Assembly (NCBI RefSeq): GCF_018885305.1
Contig: NZ_CP076544.1
Span: forward strand, 2,356,001 to 2,420,000
DNA: 64,000 bases
DNA from: Curtobacterium sp. L6-1
GTDB taxonomy: Bacteria > Actinomycetota > Actinomycetes > Actinomycetales > Microbacteriaceae
Direction of reading: 5' to 3'
Positions 8,516 through 16,157 of this stretch are shown piece by piece. The notes below the pieces were generated by a model. It searched no databases and was not told the DNA's origin. It saw only the letters and a list, made by a program, of their open reading frames with translations. Made by a program: the position numbers and the translations under genes. Each line of letters begins with the position of its first letter. Position 1 is the stretch's first letter.

Positions 8516-9529
8516 ATGACGATGGGGAACACCAAGCCCGCGACGATCTACGACGTCGCCGCTCGCGCGGGGGTGTCGAAGTCGCTCGTGTCCCTCGTGC
8601 TGCAGCGGTCGCCGCGGGTGAGCGAGCAGCGTCGGGCGGCCGTCCTGGCGGCGATCCAGGAGCTCGACTACCGGCCCTCGACCGCGGCGGTGTCGCTCGC
8701 CGGCACCCGCTCCCGCACGATCGGCGTCGTGCTCGACGACTTCCGGAACCAGTGGTTCGTCGACCTGCTCACCGGTCTGCGCGAGTCACTGCAGGACCAG
8801 GGGCACCGGCTCGTCGTGGCGGACCGGTTCCTCAACACCGGGCTCGACGTCTCCCCCGTCGAGGGCTTCCTGTCGATGCGGGTCGAGGGTCTCGTCATCG
8901 CGGGAGAACCCGACTCCGGCATGGCGATCCCCGCCAGCACGCCGGTCGTGGTGGCGGGCGGTCGGGCGCTCCTGCCACGGGCGGACACGGTGGCGAACGA
9001 CGACCTGGCGGGTGGACGGATGGCGGCGGAGCACCTCGTCGGCCTCGGTCACGTGCGGCTCGGCTTCGTCGGTGGTCGATCCGCGGCGAGCGACGCCCGG
9101 CTCGAGGGCTGGCGCGCCGGCATCGCCGCCGCTGCACGGACCGGCGCCGACGTCAGCGGGACCGCCGTCGTCCTCGCCGCCGACGTCACCGAGGAGACCG
9201 GCGTCGTCGGGACCAACCGGCTGCTCGACGAACACCCCGACGTCACCGCCGTGTTCGCCGCGAACGACGTCACCGCCCTCGGGGCGATGTCCGCGATCGC
9301 CGACCGGGGCCTGCGCGTGCCCGAGGACGTCTCGGTGATCGGCTACGACGACACCCCGATCGCGGCGACCCGGTACGTGGGGCTGACGAGCATCGACGAC
9401 CGCAGCATCGACATCGGCCGCGGGGCCGGCGCGCGGTTGCTCGAGCGGATCGCGGACCCCGGGCTCACCGCCACCGAGGTGCTGGTCGAGCCGCGGCTCG
9501 TCGCCCGGCGGACGACCGCGCAGCGGTAG
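8516..9529 (+). CDS. LacI family transcriptional regulator
   Basis: 337 residues. N-terminal LacI helix-turn-helix: TIYDVAARAGVSKSLVSLVL plus hinge helix region around RPSTAAVSLAGTRS; residues 60-335 form a periplasmic-binding-protein-like sugar sensor (IGVVLDDFRNQW..., VIGYDDTPIAA). GGAGG at 8505-8509 sits 6 bases before the ATG at 8516, which is preferred over ATG 8522. A TACGAT -10-like hexamer occurs at about 8469. No sugar-catabolic genes are adjacent, so its target is not evident from context; it may act on distant genes. Followed by a large repeat-filled intergenic region. Confidence 0.92.
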   Translation: MTMGNTKPATIYDVAARAGVSKSLVSLVLQRSPRVSEQRRAAVLAAIQELDYRPSTAAVSLAGTRSRTIGVVLDDFRNQWFVDLLTGLRESLQDQGHRLVVADRFLNTGLDVSPVEGFLSMRVEGLVIAGEPDSGMAIPASTPVVVAGGRALLPRADTVANDDLAGGRMAAEHLVGLGHVRLGFVGGRSAASDARLEGWRAGIAAAARTGADVSGTAVVLAADVTEETGVVGTNRLLDEHPDVTAVFAANDVTALGAMSAIADRGLRVPEDVSVIGYDDTPIAATRYVGLTSIDDRSIDIGRGAGARLLERIADPGLTATEVLVEPRLVARRTTAQR

Positions 9530-9599
9530 GGGCGCGCGGGGCGGGCGCGGCTGGGCTGCGCGGCGGGGGCCCGCGGGGCCGGGGCCGGCGCGGCGGGGG

Positions 9600-9653
9600 C
9601 CTGCGCGGCGGGGCCGGGCGGCGCGGCCTGCGCGGCGGGGCCGGGCGGCGCGG
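9600..9653. repeat. 27-bp GC-rich tandem duplication
   Basis: Two adjacent copies of a 27-base unit starting CCTGCGCGGCGGGGCCGGGC, within a run (about 9535-9660) of almost pure G/C made of CGCGGCGGGGCC-like blocks. It opens the 696-bp gene-free stretch 9530-10225. No coding potential of its own is evident. Confidence 0.7.
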
Positions 9654-9665
9654 TTCGGACACGCG

Positions 9666-10131
9666 CGGGGTGCCCGCCGAGGTCGCACGATCGGCCGCCC
9701 GAGACGCTTCCGCGCGGCAGTTCGTGCGACCCCGGCGAAACGCCCACGGCACGTCGTGCGACCTCGGTGCCCGCTCGGCCCGAACCGGCCCCTCCTCGCG
9801 CTGCCCCGGCACGCGCGGGGCAGCCCGCCGAGGTCGCACGATCGGCCGGCTCGGCACGCCCGCCATGCCCGGCACGCCCGGGGTGCCCGCCGAGGTCGCA
9901 CGATCGGCCGCCCGAGACGCTTCCGCGCGGCAGTTCGTGCGACCCCGGCGAAACGCCCACGGCACGTCGTGCGACCTCGGTGCCCGCTCGGCCCGAACCG
10001 GCCCCTCCTCGCGCTGCCCCGGCACGCGCGGGGCAGCCCGCCGAGGTCGCACGATCGGACGCCCGAGACGCGTTCCGGCAGCAGGTCGTGCGACCTCGGC
10101 GATACGCCGACGGCGCGTCGTGCGACCTCGG
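9666..10131. repeat. complex repeat array with ten copies of a 14-base motif
   Basis: Fills most of the gene-free stretch 9530-10225. Bases 9666-9845 and 9879-10058 are a perfect 180-bp direct repeat. The motif CCGAGGTCGCACGA occurs on the plus strand at 9677, 9828, 9890 and 10041 and in reverse (TCGTGCGACCTCGG, two with one mismatch) at 9722, 9754, 9935, 9967, 10086 and 10118. Three units share an exact geometry: forward site, reverse site 45 bases later, reverse site a further 32 bases later. The third unit (10041-10131) is diverged outside the motifs. Opposed copies can pair into long hairpins, as in REP/BIME-type elements. Not a CRISPR: no regular spacers. Confidence 0.85.
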
Positions 10132-10225
10132 CCCCCGCACCCGGCCCGGCCCGACCATCAGCCCCGCACCGACCTCGGCCCCCGCACCACCCTCGGCGCC
10201 CCCCGCGCGCCCCGCGCGCCTCGGA

Positions 10226-10900
10226 TCAGCCCGGCAGCACCGCGTGCCGGACGACCCAGCTGTGCATCACGATCGCCGCCGCCGCCGAGGCGTTGATGCT
10301 CCGCGTCGACCCGAACTGCGTGATCTCGAGGTGCCCGTCCGCGCCCGCGACCGCCTCGTCCGTCAGGCCCGGCCCCTCCTGCCCGAACAGGAACACGCAA
10401 CGCGCCGGGATGTCCGCGACCTCGATCCGCGAGGCACCGAGCGTGTTGTCGATCGCCACCACCGGGCGTCCCTCGGCACGCATGGCCTCGAGGAACGCGG
10501 CCACGTCCTCGTGGTGCCGCACGTGCTGGTACCGGTCGGTGACCATCGCCCCGCGGCGGTTCCACCGGCGTCGACCGATGATGTGCACGGTCCCGGCCAG
10601 GAACGCGTTGGCGCTCCGGACGATCGAGCCGATGTTCAGGTCGTGCTGCCAGTTCTCGATCGCGACGTCGAACGTGTGCCGACGGGTGTCGAGGTCGGCG
10701 ACGATCGCCTCCATCGTCCAGTACCGGAAGCGGTCGACGACGTTGCGGGTGTCGCCGTGCTCGAGCAGTTCCGGGTCGTACTGCGGGCCCTCGGGCCACG
10801 GCCGCGGGTGCGGTCCGACGCCGTGCGTCGTCGCCTCGTGGCTGGGCGGGAGCGCCGGCGGCAGCTCCGGCAGGTCGCCGGACGGGAGGCCCTGGGTCAC
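10226..10900 (-). CDS. TrmH/SpoU family RNA methyltransferase
   Basis: 224 residues beginning at GTG 10900. The SPOUT knot motifs are visible in order: NIGSIVRSANAF (motif 1, about 90), FLFGQEGPGL (motif 2, about 170) and QFGSTRSINASAAAAI (motif 3, about 195). It transfers methyl from SAM, probably to a ribose 2'-OH in tRNA or rRNA; the exact substrate cannot be read from sequence. The N-terminal 60 residues are a Pro-rich extension. The start codon lies inside the loop of a 14-bp stem palindrome (10877-10941), an unusual position that could affect its expression. Confidence 0.88.
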   Translation of the reverse strand: MTQGLPSGDLPELPPALPPSHEATTHGVGPHPRPWPEGPQYDPELLEHGDTRNVVDRFRYWTMEAIVADLDTRRHTFDVAIENWQHDLNIGSIVRSANAFLAGTVHIIGRRRWNRRGAMVTDRYQHVRHHEDVAAFLEAMRAEGRPVVAIDNTLGASRIEVADIPARCVFLFGQEGPGLTDEAVAGADGHLEITQFGSTRSINASAAAAIVMHSWVVRHAVLPG

Positions 10901-10941
10901 CCGACCAGCGTACGGCGCGCGAACCGCGCCTCCCGTCCGGC
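10877..10941. promoter_or_regulatory. 14-bp-stem palindrome spanning the methyltransferase start
   Basis: GCCGGACGGGAGGC (10877-10890) pairs perfectly with GCCTCCCGTCCGGC (10928-10941). One arm is inside the first codons of the methyltransferase and its GTG start is in the 37-base loop. The sequence belongs to the window's GGGAGGC terminator family, so it may terminate transcripts from the upstream TetR gene, regulate translation, or both. Confidence 0.5.
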
Positions 10942-10944
10942 ACC

Positions 10945-11076
10945 GCGACCGACGCGCACCCGGTCGGACGACCGACGGACACCCGGTCGGACGCCCAGCG
11001 ACCGACGCACACCCGGCCGGACGCCCAGCAACCGACGCACACCCGGCCGGCCGCCCCGCGACCGACGCACACCCGA
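10945..11076. repeat. 30-bp tandem repeats, about 4.5 copies
   Basis: Units of 25-30 bases built on GACCGACGCACACCCGGCCGG followed by a short CGCCC(A/C) joint are repeated head to tail with a few substitutions, filling the gap between the TetR stop and the methyltransferase start. Units touch each other with no spacers, so this is a simple minisatellite-like array rather than CRISPR. Confidence 0.7.
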
Positions 11077-11086
11077 CGCCCGCCCG

Positions 11087-11770
11087 TCAGGCTCCCGCGG
11101 CCGCCCCGCCGCGGCCGACCCGCGCCTCGATCCCCCCGAGCAGCACGTCGAGCCCAAGCGCGAACCGCACCTCGTACGAGTGCTCGCCGAGGACCTCCCC
11201 CACCAGCCGGTGCCGCTCGGGACGCCCGGCCTCCGAGTCCCCGCGACCGACCAGCACCGCCGTGTGCCCGACGACGAAGTCGTAGACCACGAAGAACGCG
11301 TACATCGCCTCGTCCGGGGACAGCCCGGCCTCGCGGAGTGCACCGACGACGGTGGCGACGACCGCGTCGGACTCGGACGAGGCGAGCGGCGCCCGGCTGC
11401 TGTGCGACTCGAGGACGAGCGGGTGCCGGACCAGCAGGTCGCGCAGGGTCGTGGCGAAGACCCGGACGACCTCGCGCCAGTCCTCGGGCCAGATGAACGT
11501 GGCGGTGAACTCGTCGACGGTGCGGCGAACGAGCTCGGCGTGCAGGTCGTCGAGCCCGCCGATCGTCCGGTGGACCGTCATCGGGGCGACGCCGAGCGCG
11601 GCGCCGAGGGCACGGAAGGACAGCCGGTCGAGGCCCTCCTCGTTCGCGATGACCGTCGCGGCGTCGACGACCTGCTCGCGGGAGAGCGCCCGCGGCCGTC
11701 CCCGGCGTCGCGCCGGCGCTGCGGGAGCGCTGCCGTCGGGTGTGGTCTGGGCGTCCTGGTCGACGAGCAC
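11087..11770 (-). CDS. TetR/AcrR family transcriptional regulator
   Basis: 227 residues from GTG 11770, chosen because AGGAGG stands 7 bases upstream; a longer frame to 11839 lacks such a site. After a Pro/Ala-rich, RRRGRPR basic N-terminal segment, the helix-turn-helix reads LSFRALGAALGVAPMTVHRT (about residues 50-75). The C-terminal domain resembles TetR_C_1 proteins (tetracycline-repressor type). It is divergent from the HAD-IIA gene at 11871, whose promoter lies in the 100-bp gap, making that gene or its own promoter plausible targets. Effector unknown. Confidence 0.88.
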   Translation of the reverse strand: MLVDQDAQTTPDGSAPAAPARRRGRPRALSREQVVDAATVIANEEGLDRLSFRALGAALGVAPMTVHRTIGGLDDLHAELVRRTVDEFTATFIWPEDWREVVRVFATTLRDLLVRHPLVLESHSSRAPLASSESDAVVATVVGALREAGLSPDEAMYAFFVVYDFVVGHTAVLVGRGDSEAGRPERHRLVGEVLGEHSYEVRFALGLDVLLGGIEARVGRGGAAAGA

Positions 11771-11870
11771 GGGGCGTCCTCCTGGTGGTTCCGGTACGCG
11801 TACGGGAATGCGTCCTCCGAGCCTAGGGCACGTCCGCACGTCGCCCGGGTCCGCCCACTACGCTGACCCC

Positions 11871-12668
11871 ATGGCATCCCGCGACGAGGTCGAGTGCTGG
11901 CTCACGGACATGGACGGCGTGCTCGTCCACGAGAACCAGGCGCTCCCGGGCGCGCCGGAGCTGATCCGGCAGTGGCAGGACCAGGGCACCGAGTTCCTCG
12001 TGCTGACGAACAACTCGATCTTCACACCGCGTGACCTCAGCGCGCGGCTCCGCTGGTCGGGCCTCGAGGTGCCGGAAGAGCGCATCTGGACCTCGGCCCT
12101 CGCGACCGCCGACTTCTGCGCGTCGCAGATGCCCGACGGCTCCGCGTTCGTGATCGGCGAGGCCGGCATGACCACGGCGCTGCACGAGGCCGGCTTCATC
12201 ATGACCGAGACCGCGCCGGACTACGTCGTCGTCGGCGAGACCCGGAACTACTCGTTCGAGGCGATCACCAAGGCCGTCCGGCTGATCCGCGACGGCGCAC
12301 GCTTCATCGTCACGAACCCCGACGCGACCGGCCCGAGCGCCGAGGGCGTCCTGCCCGCGACCGGCGCCATCGCGGCGATGATCGAGAAGGCCACGGGCAA
12401 GCAGCCCTACGTGGTCGGCAAGCCGAACCCGATGATGTTCCGCTCGGCGATGAACCGCATCGGCGCCCACTCCGAGAACACCGGCATGATCGGCGACCGC
12501 ATGGACACCGACGTGCAGGCGGGCATCGAGGCGGGCCTGCACACCGTCCTGGTGATGACGGGCATCAGCGACCAGGCCGAGATCGACAAGTACCCGTTCC
12601 GCCCGAGCGAGGTCATCGCCGGCGTGCACGAGCTCCTGCACACGGAGCCGTACGAGGTGGAGATCTAG
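11871..12668 (+). CDS. HAD-IIA family sugar/nucleotide phosphatase
   Basis: 265 residues. HAD motif I is LTDMDGVLVHENQ (nucleophile Asp near residue 13), motif II LTNNSI (about 44), motif III Lys in VVGKPNPMMF (about 183), motif IV GDRMDTDVQAGIEAG (about 205): the NagD-like subclass IIA cap arrangement. Substrate probably a phosphorylated sugar or nucleotide. TACGCT at 11859-11864 lies six bases before ATG with no Shine-Dalgarno, so the mRNA is probably leaderless. It converges with and overlaps the CPBP gene by four bases. Confidence 0.9.
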   Translation: MASRDEVECWLTDMDGVLVHENQALPGAPELIRQWQDQGTEFLVLTNNSIFTPRDLSARLRWSGLEVPEERIWTSALATADFCASQMPDGSAFVIGEAGMTTALHEAGFIMTETAPDYVVVGETRNYSFEAITKAVRLIRDGARFIVTNPDATGPSAEGVLPATGAIAAMIEKATGKQPYVVGKPNPMMFRSAMNRIGAHSENTGMIGDRMDTDVQAGIEAGLHTVLVMTGISDQAEIDKYPFRPSEVIAGVHELLHTEPYEVEI

Positions 12669-13552
12669 GCCACCCCGGCCGGGAGGCCCGCCTCCACACC
12701 GCGCGCCGCGACCGGCTCCAGGGGCGGTACCGCCCGCCACCGGCGGCGCAGGCGCCGTGGCCGGTCGTCCCGCCAGGCGACCAGGCCGCCGGCGACGATG
12801 CCGAGCAGGAGCACCGCGAACGAGGCGAGCCCGAGCAGCCCGACCAGGAAGAAGTCGACCGACCCCGGGCCGGAGGCGCTGACGGCGATCGCCCCGAAGT
12901 CCCAGAAGGCGTGCAGCAGCACGGGGGCGAGCAGGTTGCCGGTCAGGCGTCGGGCCAGGTACAGCGTCGACCCGAACGACGCGGCGAACACCACCTGCAC
13001 CACGGTCGTGGCGACCGGGGCGCCGGCCAGGACGTTGACGAAGTGCAGCAGGCCGAAGAGCACGCAGGAGAGCGCCCACACCCAGGTCTCGGACAGGCGC
13101 CGACGGAGTCCGACGAGCAGCACGCCGCGGGTCATGAGCTCCTCGAAGACGCCGACCAGCAGCACCCCCACGGTGAGCAGCAGGAAGTACCGCACGCTCT
13201 TGCCGCCCCAGTCCACGAGCGGCAGCCGTGCGATGCAGATGCCGACGACGAGCAGCGGCGCGACCATCGTCCAGCGCGGTCGGCCGCGGGACGGGTCGAC
13301 GGTCGCGATCCGCCACCAGCCCAGTCCGGTGACGACGAGGGCCAGGACGCCGGCGACGATCGCCTCGGGCACGACGAGGTCGTGCACGACGCTGTCGACC
13401 GTGCGGCCGAGGGACGGGTAGTCGTCGCTCGGCCTGGAGCGCACGATGCTCACGACCGCGAACACGACCAGCGGGGCGATGCCGACGAGCAGCGACGGCG
13501 GGACCGGCCACCACCGACGACGACGGGAGGCGGTGGGCTGGTCGACGGTCAC
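12665..13552 (-). CDS. CPBP family intramembrane metalloprotease
   Basis: 295-residue polytopic membrane protein (about eight hydrophobic segments). The CPBP/Abi signature is present: EELMTRG (the EExxxR motif, about residue 140), FGLLHFVN (about 170) and HAFWD (about 220), the Glu and His residues that coordinate the catalytic metal in Rce1-type proteases. Start: GTG 13552, six bases after a TACAAC hexamer on the minus strand, so leaderless; the longer frame to 13615 would run across the divergent MntR promoter. Substrate unknown; relatives act in prenyl-protein processing or bacteriocin immunity. Confidence 0.88.
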   Translation of the reverse strand: MTVDQPTASRRRRWWPVPPSLLVGIAPLVVFAVVSIVRSRPSDDYPSLGRTVDSVVHDLVVPEAIVAGVLALVVTGLGWWRIATVDPSRGRPRWTMVAPLLVVGICIARLPLVDWGGKSVRYFLLLTVGVLLVGVFEELMTRGVLLVGLRRRLSETWVWALSCVLFGLLHFVNVLAGAPVATTVVQVVFAASFGSTLYLARRLTGNLLAPVLLHAFWDFGAIAVSASGPGSVDFFLVGLLGLASFAVLLLGIVAGGLVAWRDDRPRRLRRRWRAVPPLEPVAARGVEAGLPAGVA

Positions 13553-13589
13553 CTCACGGTTGTACCAGTGCCGGCCGTACCATGGGCCC
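13553..13589. promoter_or_regulatory. divergent leaderless promoters between CPBP and DtxR/MntR genes
   Basis: The 37-bp gap contains two oppositely oriented -10-like hexamers, TACAAC read leftward (complement of 13559-13564) and TACCAT read rightward (13578-13583), each exactly six bases before its start codon. There is room for only one polymerase at a time, so the two genes may be mutually exclusive or co-regulated by the metal regulator. Confidence 0.55.
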
Positions 13590-14297
13590 ATGCGCCTGCC
13601 CTCGCTCAGCACCATGGCGGAGGACTACGTCAAGCTCGTCTGGAAGGCCGGGGAGCGCGACGCCGACGGCCCGGGCTCGCGGGGCATGGCCACGCGGGAC
13701 ATCGCGGCTGCCCTGCACGTGTCGGCGTCGACGGTGTCCGGGAACCTCCGGAAGCTCGACCGCGACGGCCTCATCGAGCACACCCTGTACCGCGGTGTCG
13801 TCCTGACCCCGCTCGGGCAGCAGGCGGCCGTGGCGATGGTCCGACGGCACCGGCTGATCGAGACGTTCCTGGTCGAGCGGCTCGGGTACTCGTGGGACGA
13901 GGTGCACGCCGAGGCCGAGGCCCTCGAGCACGCGGTGTCCGAGACGTTCCTCGACCGGGTCGACGCGGACCTCGGGCACCCCACGCACGACCCGCACGGC
14001 GACCCGATCCCCGGCGCGGACGGCGTCGTGCCGGACTCCCCCGGTGCTCTGCTCTGCACGATCGACCCCGGCGTGTGCGGCACGGTCGGTCGGGTGTCCG
14101 ACGACGACCCGGCGCTCCTCCGGTACTTCGACGAGCTCGGGGTCGGTCTCGGCACGCACCTGCGGGTCGAGCGGGTGCGGGACTACGCGGGGGTCCTCGC
14201 GGTGTCGCGGCGGGACGCGGGCGGGGCGGAGGCGCTGCTGGACCTGCCGGCCGCGGCCGCGACGGCGATCTGGCTGACGCCCGACGACCCGCACTGA
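13590..14297 (+). CDS. DtxR/MntR family metal-dependent transcriptional regulator
   Basis: 235 residues with the three-part DtxR layout: winged helix (residues 1-75, with AALHVSASTVSGNLRKLDRD as recognition segment), metal-binding dimerisation domain (about 75-145, including HRLIETFLVE and EAEALEHAVS) and a C-terminal FeoA/SH3-like domain (about 155-230). Likely a Mn2+ or Fe2+ responsive repressor. Whether it is manganese- or iron-specific cannot be settled by eye. ATG 13590 is six bases after TACCAT, so probably leaderless. No metal transporter is adjacent. Confidence 0.88.
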   Translation: MRLPSLSTMAEDYVKLVWKAGERDADGPGSRGMATRDIAAALHVSASTVSGNLRKLDRDGLIEHTLYRGVVLTPLGQQAAVAMVRRHRLIETFLVERLGYSWDEVHAEAEALEHAVSETFLDRVDADLGHPTHDPHGDPIPGADGVVPDSPGALLCTIDPGVCGTVGRVSDDDPALLRYFDELGVGLGTHLRVERVRDYAGVLAVSRRDAGGAEALLDLPAAAATAIWLTPDDPH

Positions 14298-14314
14298 GCG
14301 GACCGCCGCCCCGG

Positions 14315-14959
14315 TCAGCCCTTCGCGGCCCGCGTCCGCCCGAGCGCGACCTCACGCCGAGCCCGCGCGACGGCGAGCGCCGACCCCGCGTCCGGGTCGT
14401 CGAGCAGCCGGAGGGTCTCGGCCGCGTGCTCCCGCACGGCGTCGTTGCGGTGCTCGGCAGCGGCGGCGAGGACCGGGCCGGCCACCTCGGCGCCGAGACC
14501 GGCGATCGCACGGCTCAGCGCCAACCGTGTCTCCGGGTCGCCCTGGCCGAGCTGCACGGCGAGCGTCCGGGCGAGCTCCGGGTGTGCCGACTCCGGGGCC
14601 AGCAGGACGGCGGCGCGCCAGGCCGTGCGGGCGACACCGGGGTCGACGTCGGACAGCCGTCCGGCGACCTGCGGGTACACCGAGCCGTCGCGGATCTTCG
14701 ACAGGGTGTGCAGCGCCTGGCTGCGGGCCTGCGGCTCCGGACGCTCGAGTTCGCCGACCAAGCGGGGCACGACGACCTCGGCCGGCAGGCGGACGAGCGC
14801 CCAGGTGAGCACCTCCCGGACCTGCAGGTCCGGCTCGACGGCGCACTGCTCGACGAGGAGTTCGAGGTCGTCGACGGAGGGGGTGGTCCCGGCGGCCATC
14901 ACGGCTCGGAGCCGCACGGCGGGACGGGGATCGGTCAGGTACGAGGCGAGCGTCGGCAT
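14315..14959 (-). CDS. HEAT-repeat domain protein
   Basis: 214 residues made of about five tandem helical pairs of HEAT/PBS-lyase type (units such as DPRPAVRLRAVMAAG, DLQVREVLTWALVRLP, EPQARSQALHTLSKI, DPETRLALSRAIAGLG, NDAVREHAAETLRLL). No enzymatic residues; such proteins are binding scaffolds. Start at ATG 14959 because GGAGG lies just upstream; a longer frame begins at 14983. Converges with the DtxR-like gene. Partner unknown. Confidence 0.8.
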   Translation of the reverse strand: MPTLASYLTDPRPAVRLRAVMAAGTTPSVDDLELLVEQCAVEPDLQVREVLTWALVRLPAEVVVPRLVGELERPEPQARSQALHTLSKIRDGSVYPQVAGRLSDVDPGVARTAWRAAVLLAPESAHPELARTLAVQLGQGDPETRLALSRAIAGLGAEVAGPVLAAAAEHRNDAVREHAAETLRLLDDPDAGSALAVARARREVALGRTRAAKG

Positions 14960-15048
14960 GGCCCTCCACCTCACCCCGCGCACCTGAGTGACAGCCCGGC
15001 GCCGGGCATAGCGTGGACGACGTTCGTACCGACCCGAAAGGACTGCAC

Positions 15049-15999
15049 ATGCCCCGCATCGGCACCAGCGACCTCACCGTGTTCCCCCTCGCCCTCGGCG
15101 GCAACGTCTTCGGGTGGACGGCCGACGAGAGCACCTCGTTCCGCGTCCTCGACGCCTACACCGGCGCCGGCGGCGACTTCATCGACTCGGCCGACGTCTA
15201 CTCCGCCTGGGCGCTCGGCAACTCGGGTGGCGAGTCCGAGACGGTCATCGGTTCGTGGTTCCGCGCCTCCGGCAAGCGCGACGACGTCACCATCGCGACG
15301 AAGGTCTCGCAGCACCCGGAGTTCTCCGGCCTCTCCGCCGAGACCGTGGCCGCCGCGGCACGGGCGAGCCTGCAGCGCCTGGGCACCGACCGGATCGACC
15401 TGTACTACGCCCACTTCGACGACCAGGACACCCCGCTCGAGGAGACCGTCCGCGCGTTCGACCAGCTCGTCCGCGAGGGGCTCGTCCGCCACACCGCGAT
15501 CTCGAACTACTCGGCGGAGCGTGCGGCGGAGTGGATCCGGATCGCCCGCGAGCACGACCTCGCGGTGCCGGTCGCGATCCAGCCGCACTACAACCTCGTC
15601 ACGCGCGAGCCCTACGAGTCGTCGATCGCGCCCCTCGCCGCACGGGAGCACCTCGGCGTCGTGCCGTACTTCGCGCTCGCGGCGGGCTTCCTGACCGGCA
15701 AGTACCGCTCGGCCGAGGACTTCGCGGGCAAGGACCGCGAGGGCCAGGTGTCCGGCTACTTCTCCGACCAGGGTCTCGCCGTCGTCGACGCCCTCGCCGA
15801 GATCGCGTCGGCGCACTCGGTCGAGATCGCCACGGTCGCCCTCGCCTGGCTGCAGGCACAGCCCGACGTGGTCGCCCCGATCGCCTCCGCCCGCAACACC
15901 GAGCAGCTCCCCGCCCTGCTCGCCTCGGCCGACCTCGAGCTGCACGCGGACGAACTGCAGACGCTCACCGACGTGTCGGCCGCGGTACCGGCCTCCTGA
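15049..15999 (+). CDS. aldo/keto reductase
   Basis: 316-residue NADPH-dependent TIM-barrel oxidoreductase. The catalytic tetrad is recognisable: Asp and Tyr in DSADVYSAW, Lys in ATKVSQHP, His in YYAHFDDQ; the C-terminal cofactor-binding loop is VAPIASARNTEQL. It fits the AKR11/voltage-gated-channel-beta-like branch that reduces aldehydes or methylglyoxal. ATG 15049 has AAAGGA six bases upstream; a -10-like TAGCGT lies near 15010. Monocistronic, ended by the hairpin at 16078-16115. Confidence 0.93.
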   Translation: MPRIGTSDLTVFPLALGGNVFGWTADESTSFRVLDAYTGAGGDFIDSADVYSAWALGNSGGESETVIGSWFRASGKRDDVTIATKVSQHPEFSGLSAETVAAAARASLQRLGTDRIDLYYAHFDDQDTPLEETVRAFDQLVREGLVRHTAISNYSAERAAEWIRIAREHDLAVPVAIQPHYNLVTREPYESSIAPLAAREHLGVVPYFALAAGFLTGKYRSAEDFAGKDREGQVSGYFSDQGLAVVDALAEIASAHSVEIATVALAWLQAQPDVVAPIASARNTEQLPALLASADLELHADELQTLTDVSAAVPAS

Positions 16000-16077
16000 G
16001 GGCCGACGCCGGGGGCCGACCGGCGGCCGTCACCGGCTGACGGACCGTCCCGGTCGACCGACGACACCGGCTGCCGA

Positions 16078-16115
16078 ACGGGAGGCGCGCCACCAGCGGG
16101 CGGGGCGCCTCCCGT
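16078..16115. terminator. bidirectional terminator, GGGAGGC family
   Basis: 11-bp perfect stem ACGGGAGGCGC (16078-16088) with GCGCCTCCCGT (16105-16115), 16-base loop, between the convergent aldo/keto reductase and the pyrE-linked membrane protein gene. Confidence 0.7.
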
Positions 16116-16157
16116 CCGGCACGTCGCCGGCCCGGTGCCCGGTCAGTCGGTGCCCGG

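Noticed and set aside
9666-10131. Possible CRISPR or coding repeat protein
   Set aside because: Motif copies are in both orientations with fixed non-unique spacers; open frames through it are GC shadows.
10945-11076. Possible CRISPR array
   Set aside because: Units abut without unique spacers, and no cas genes are nearby.
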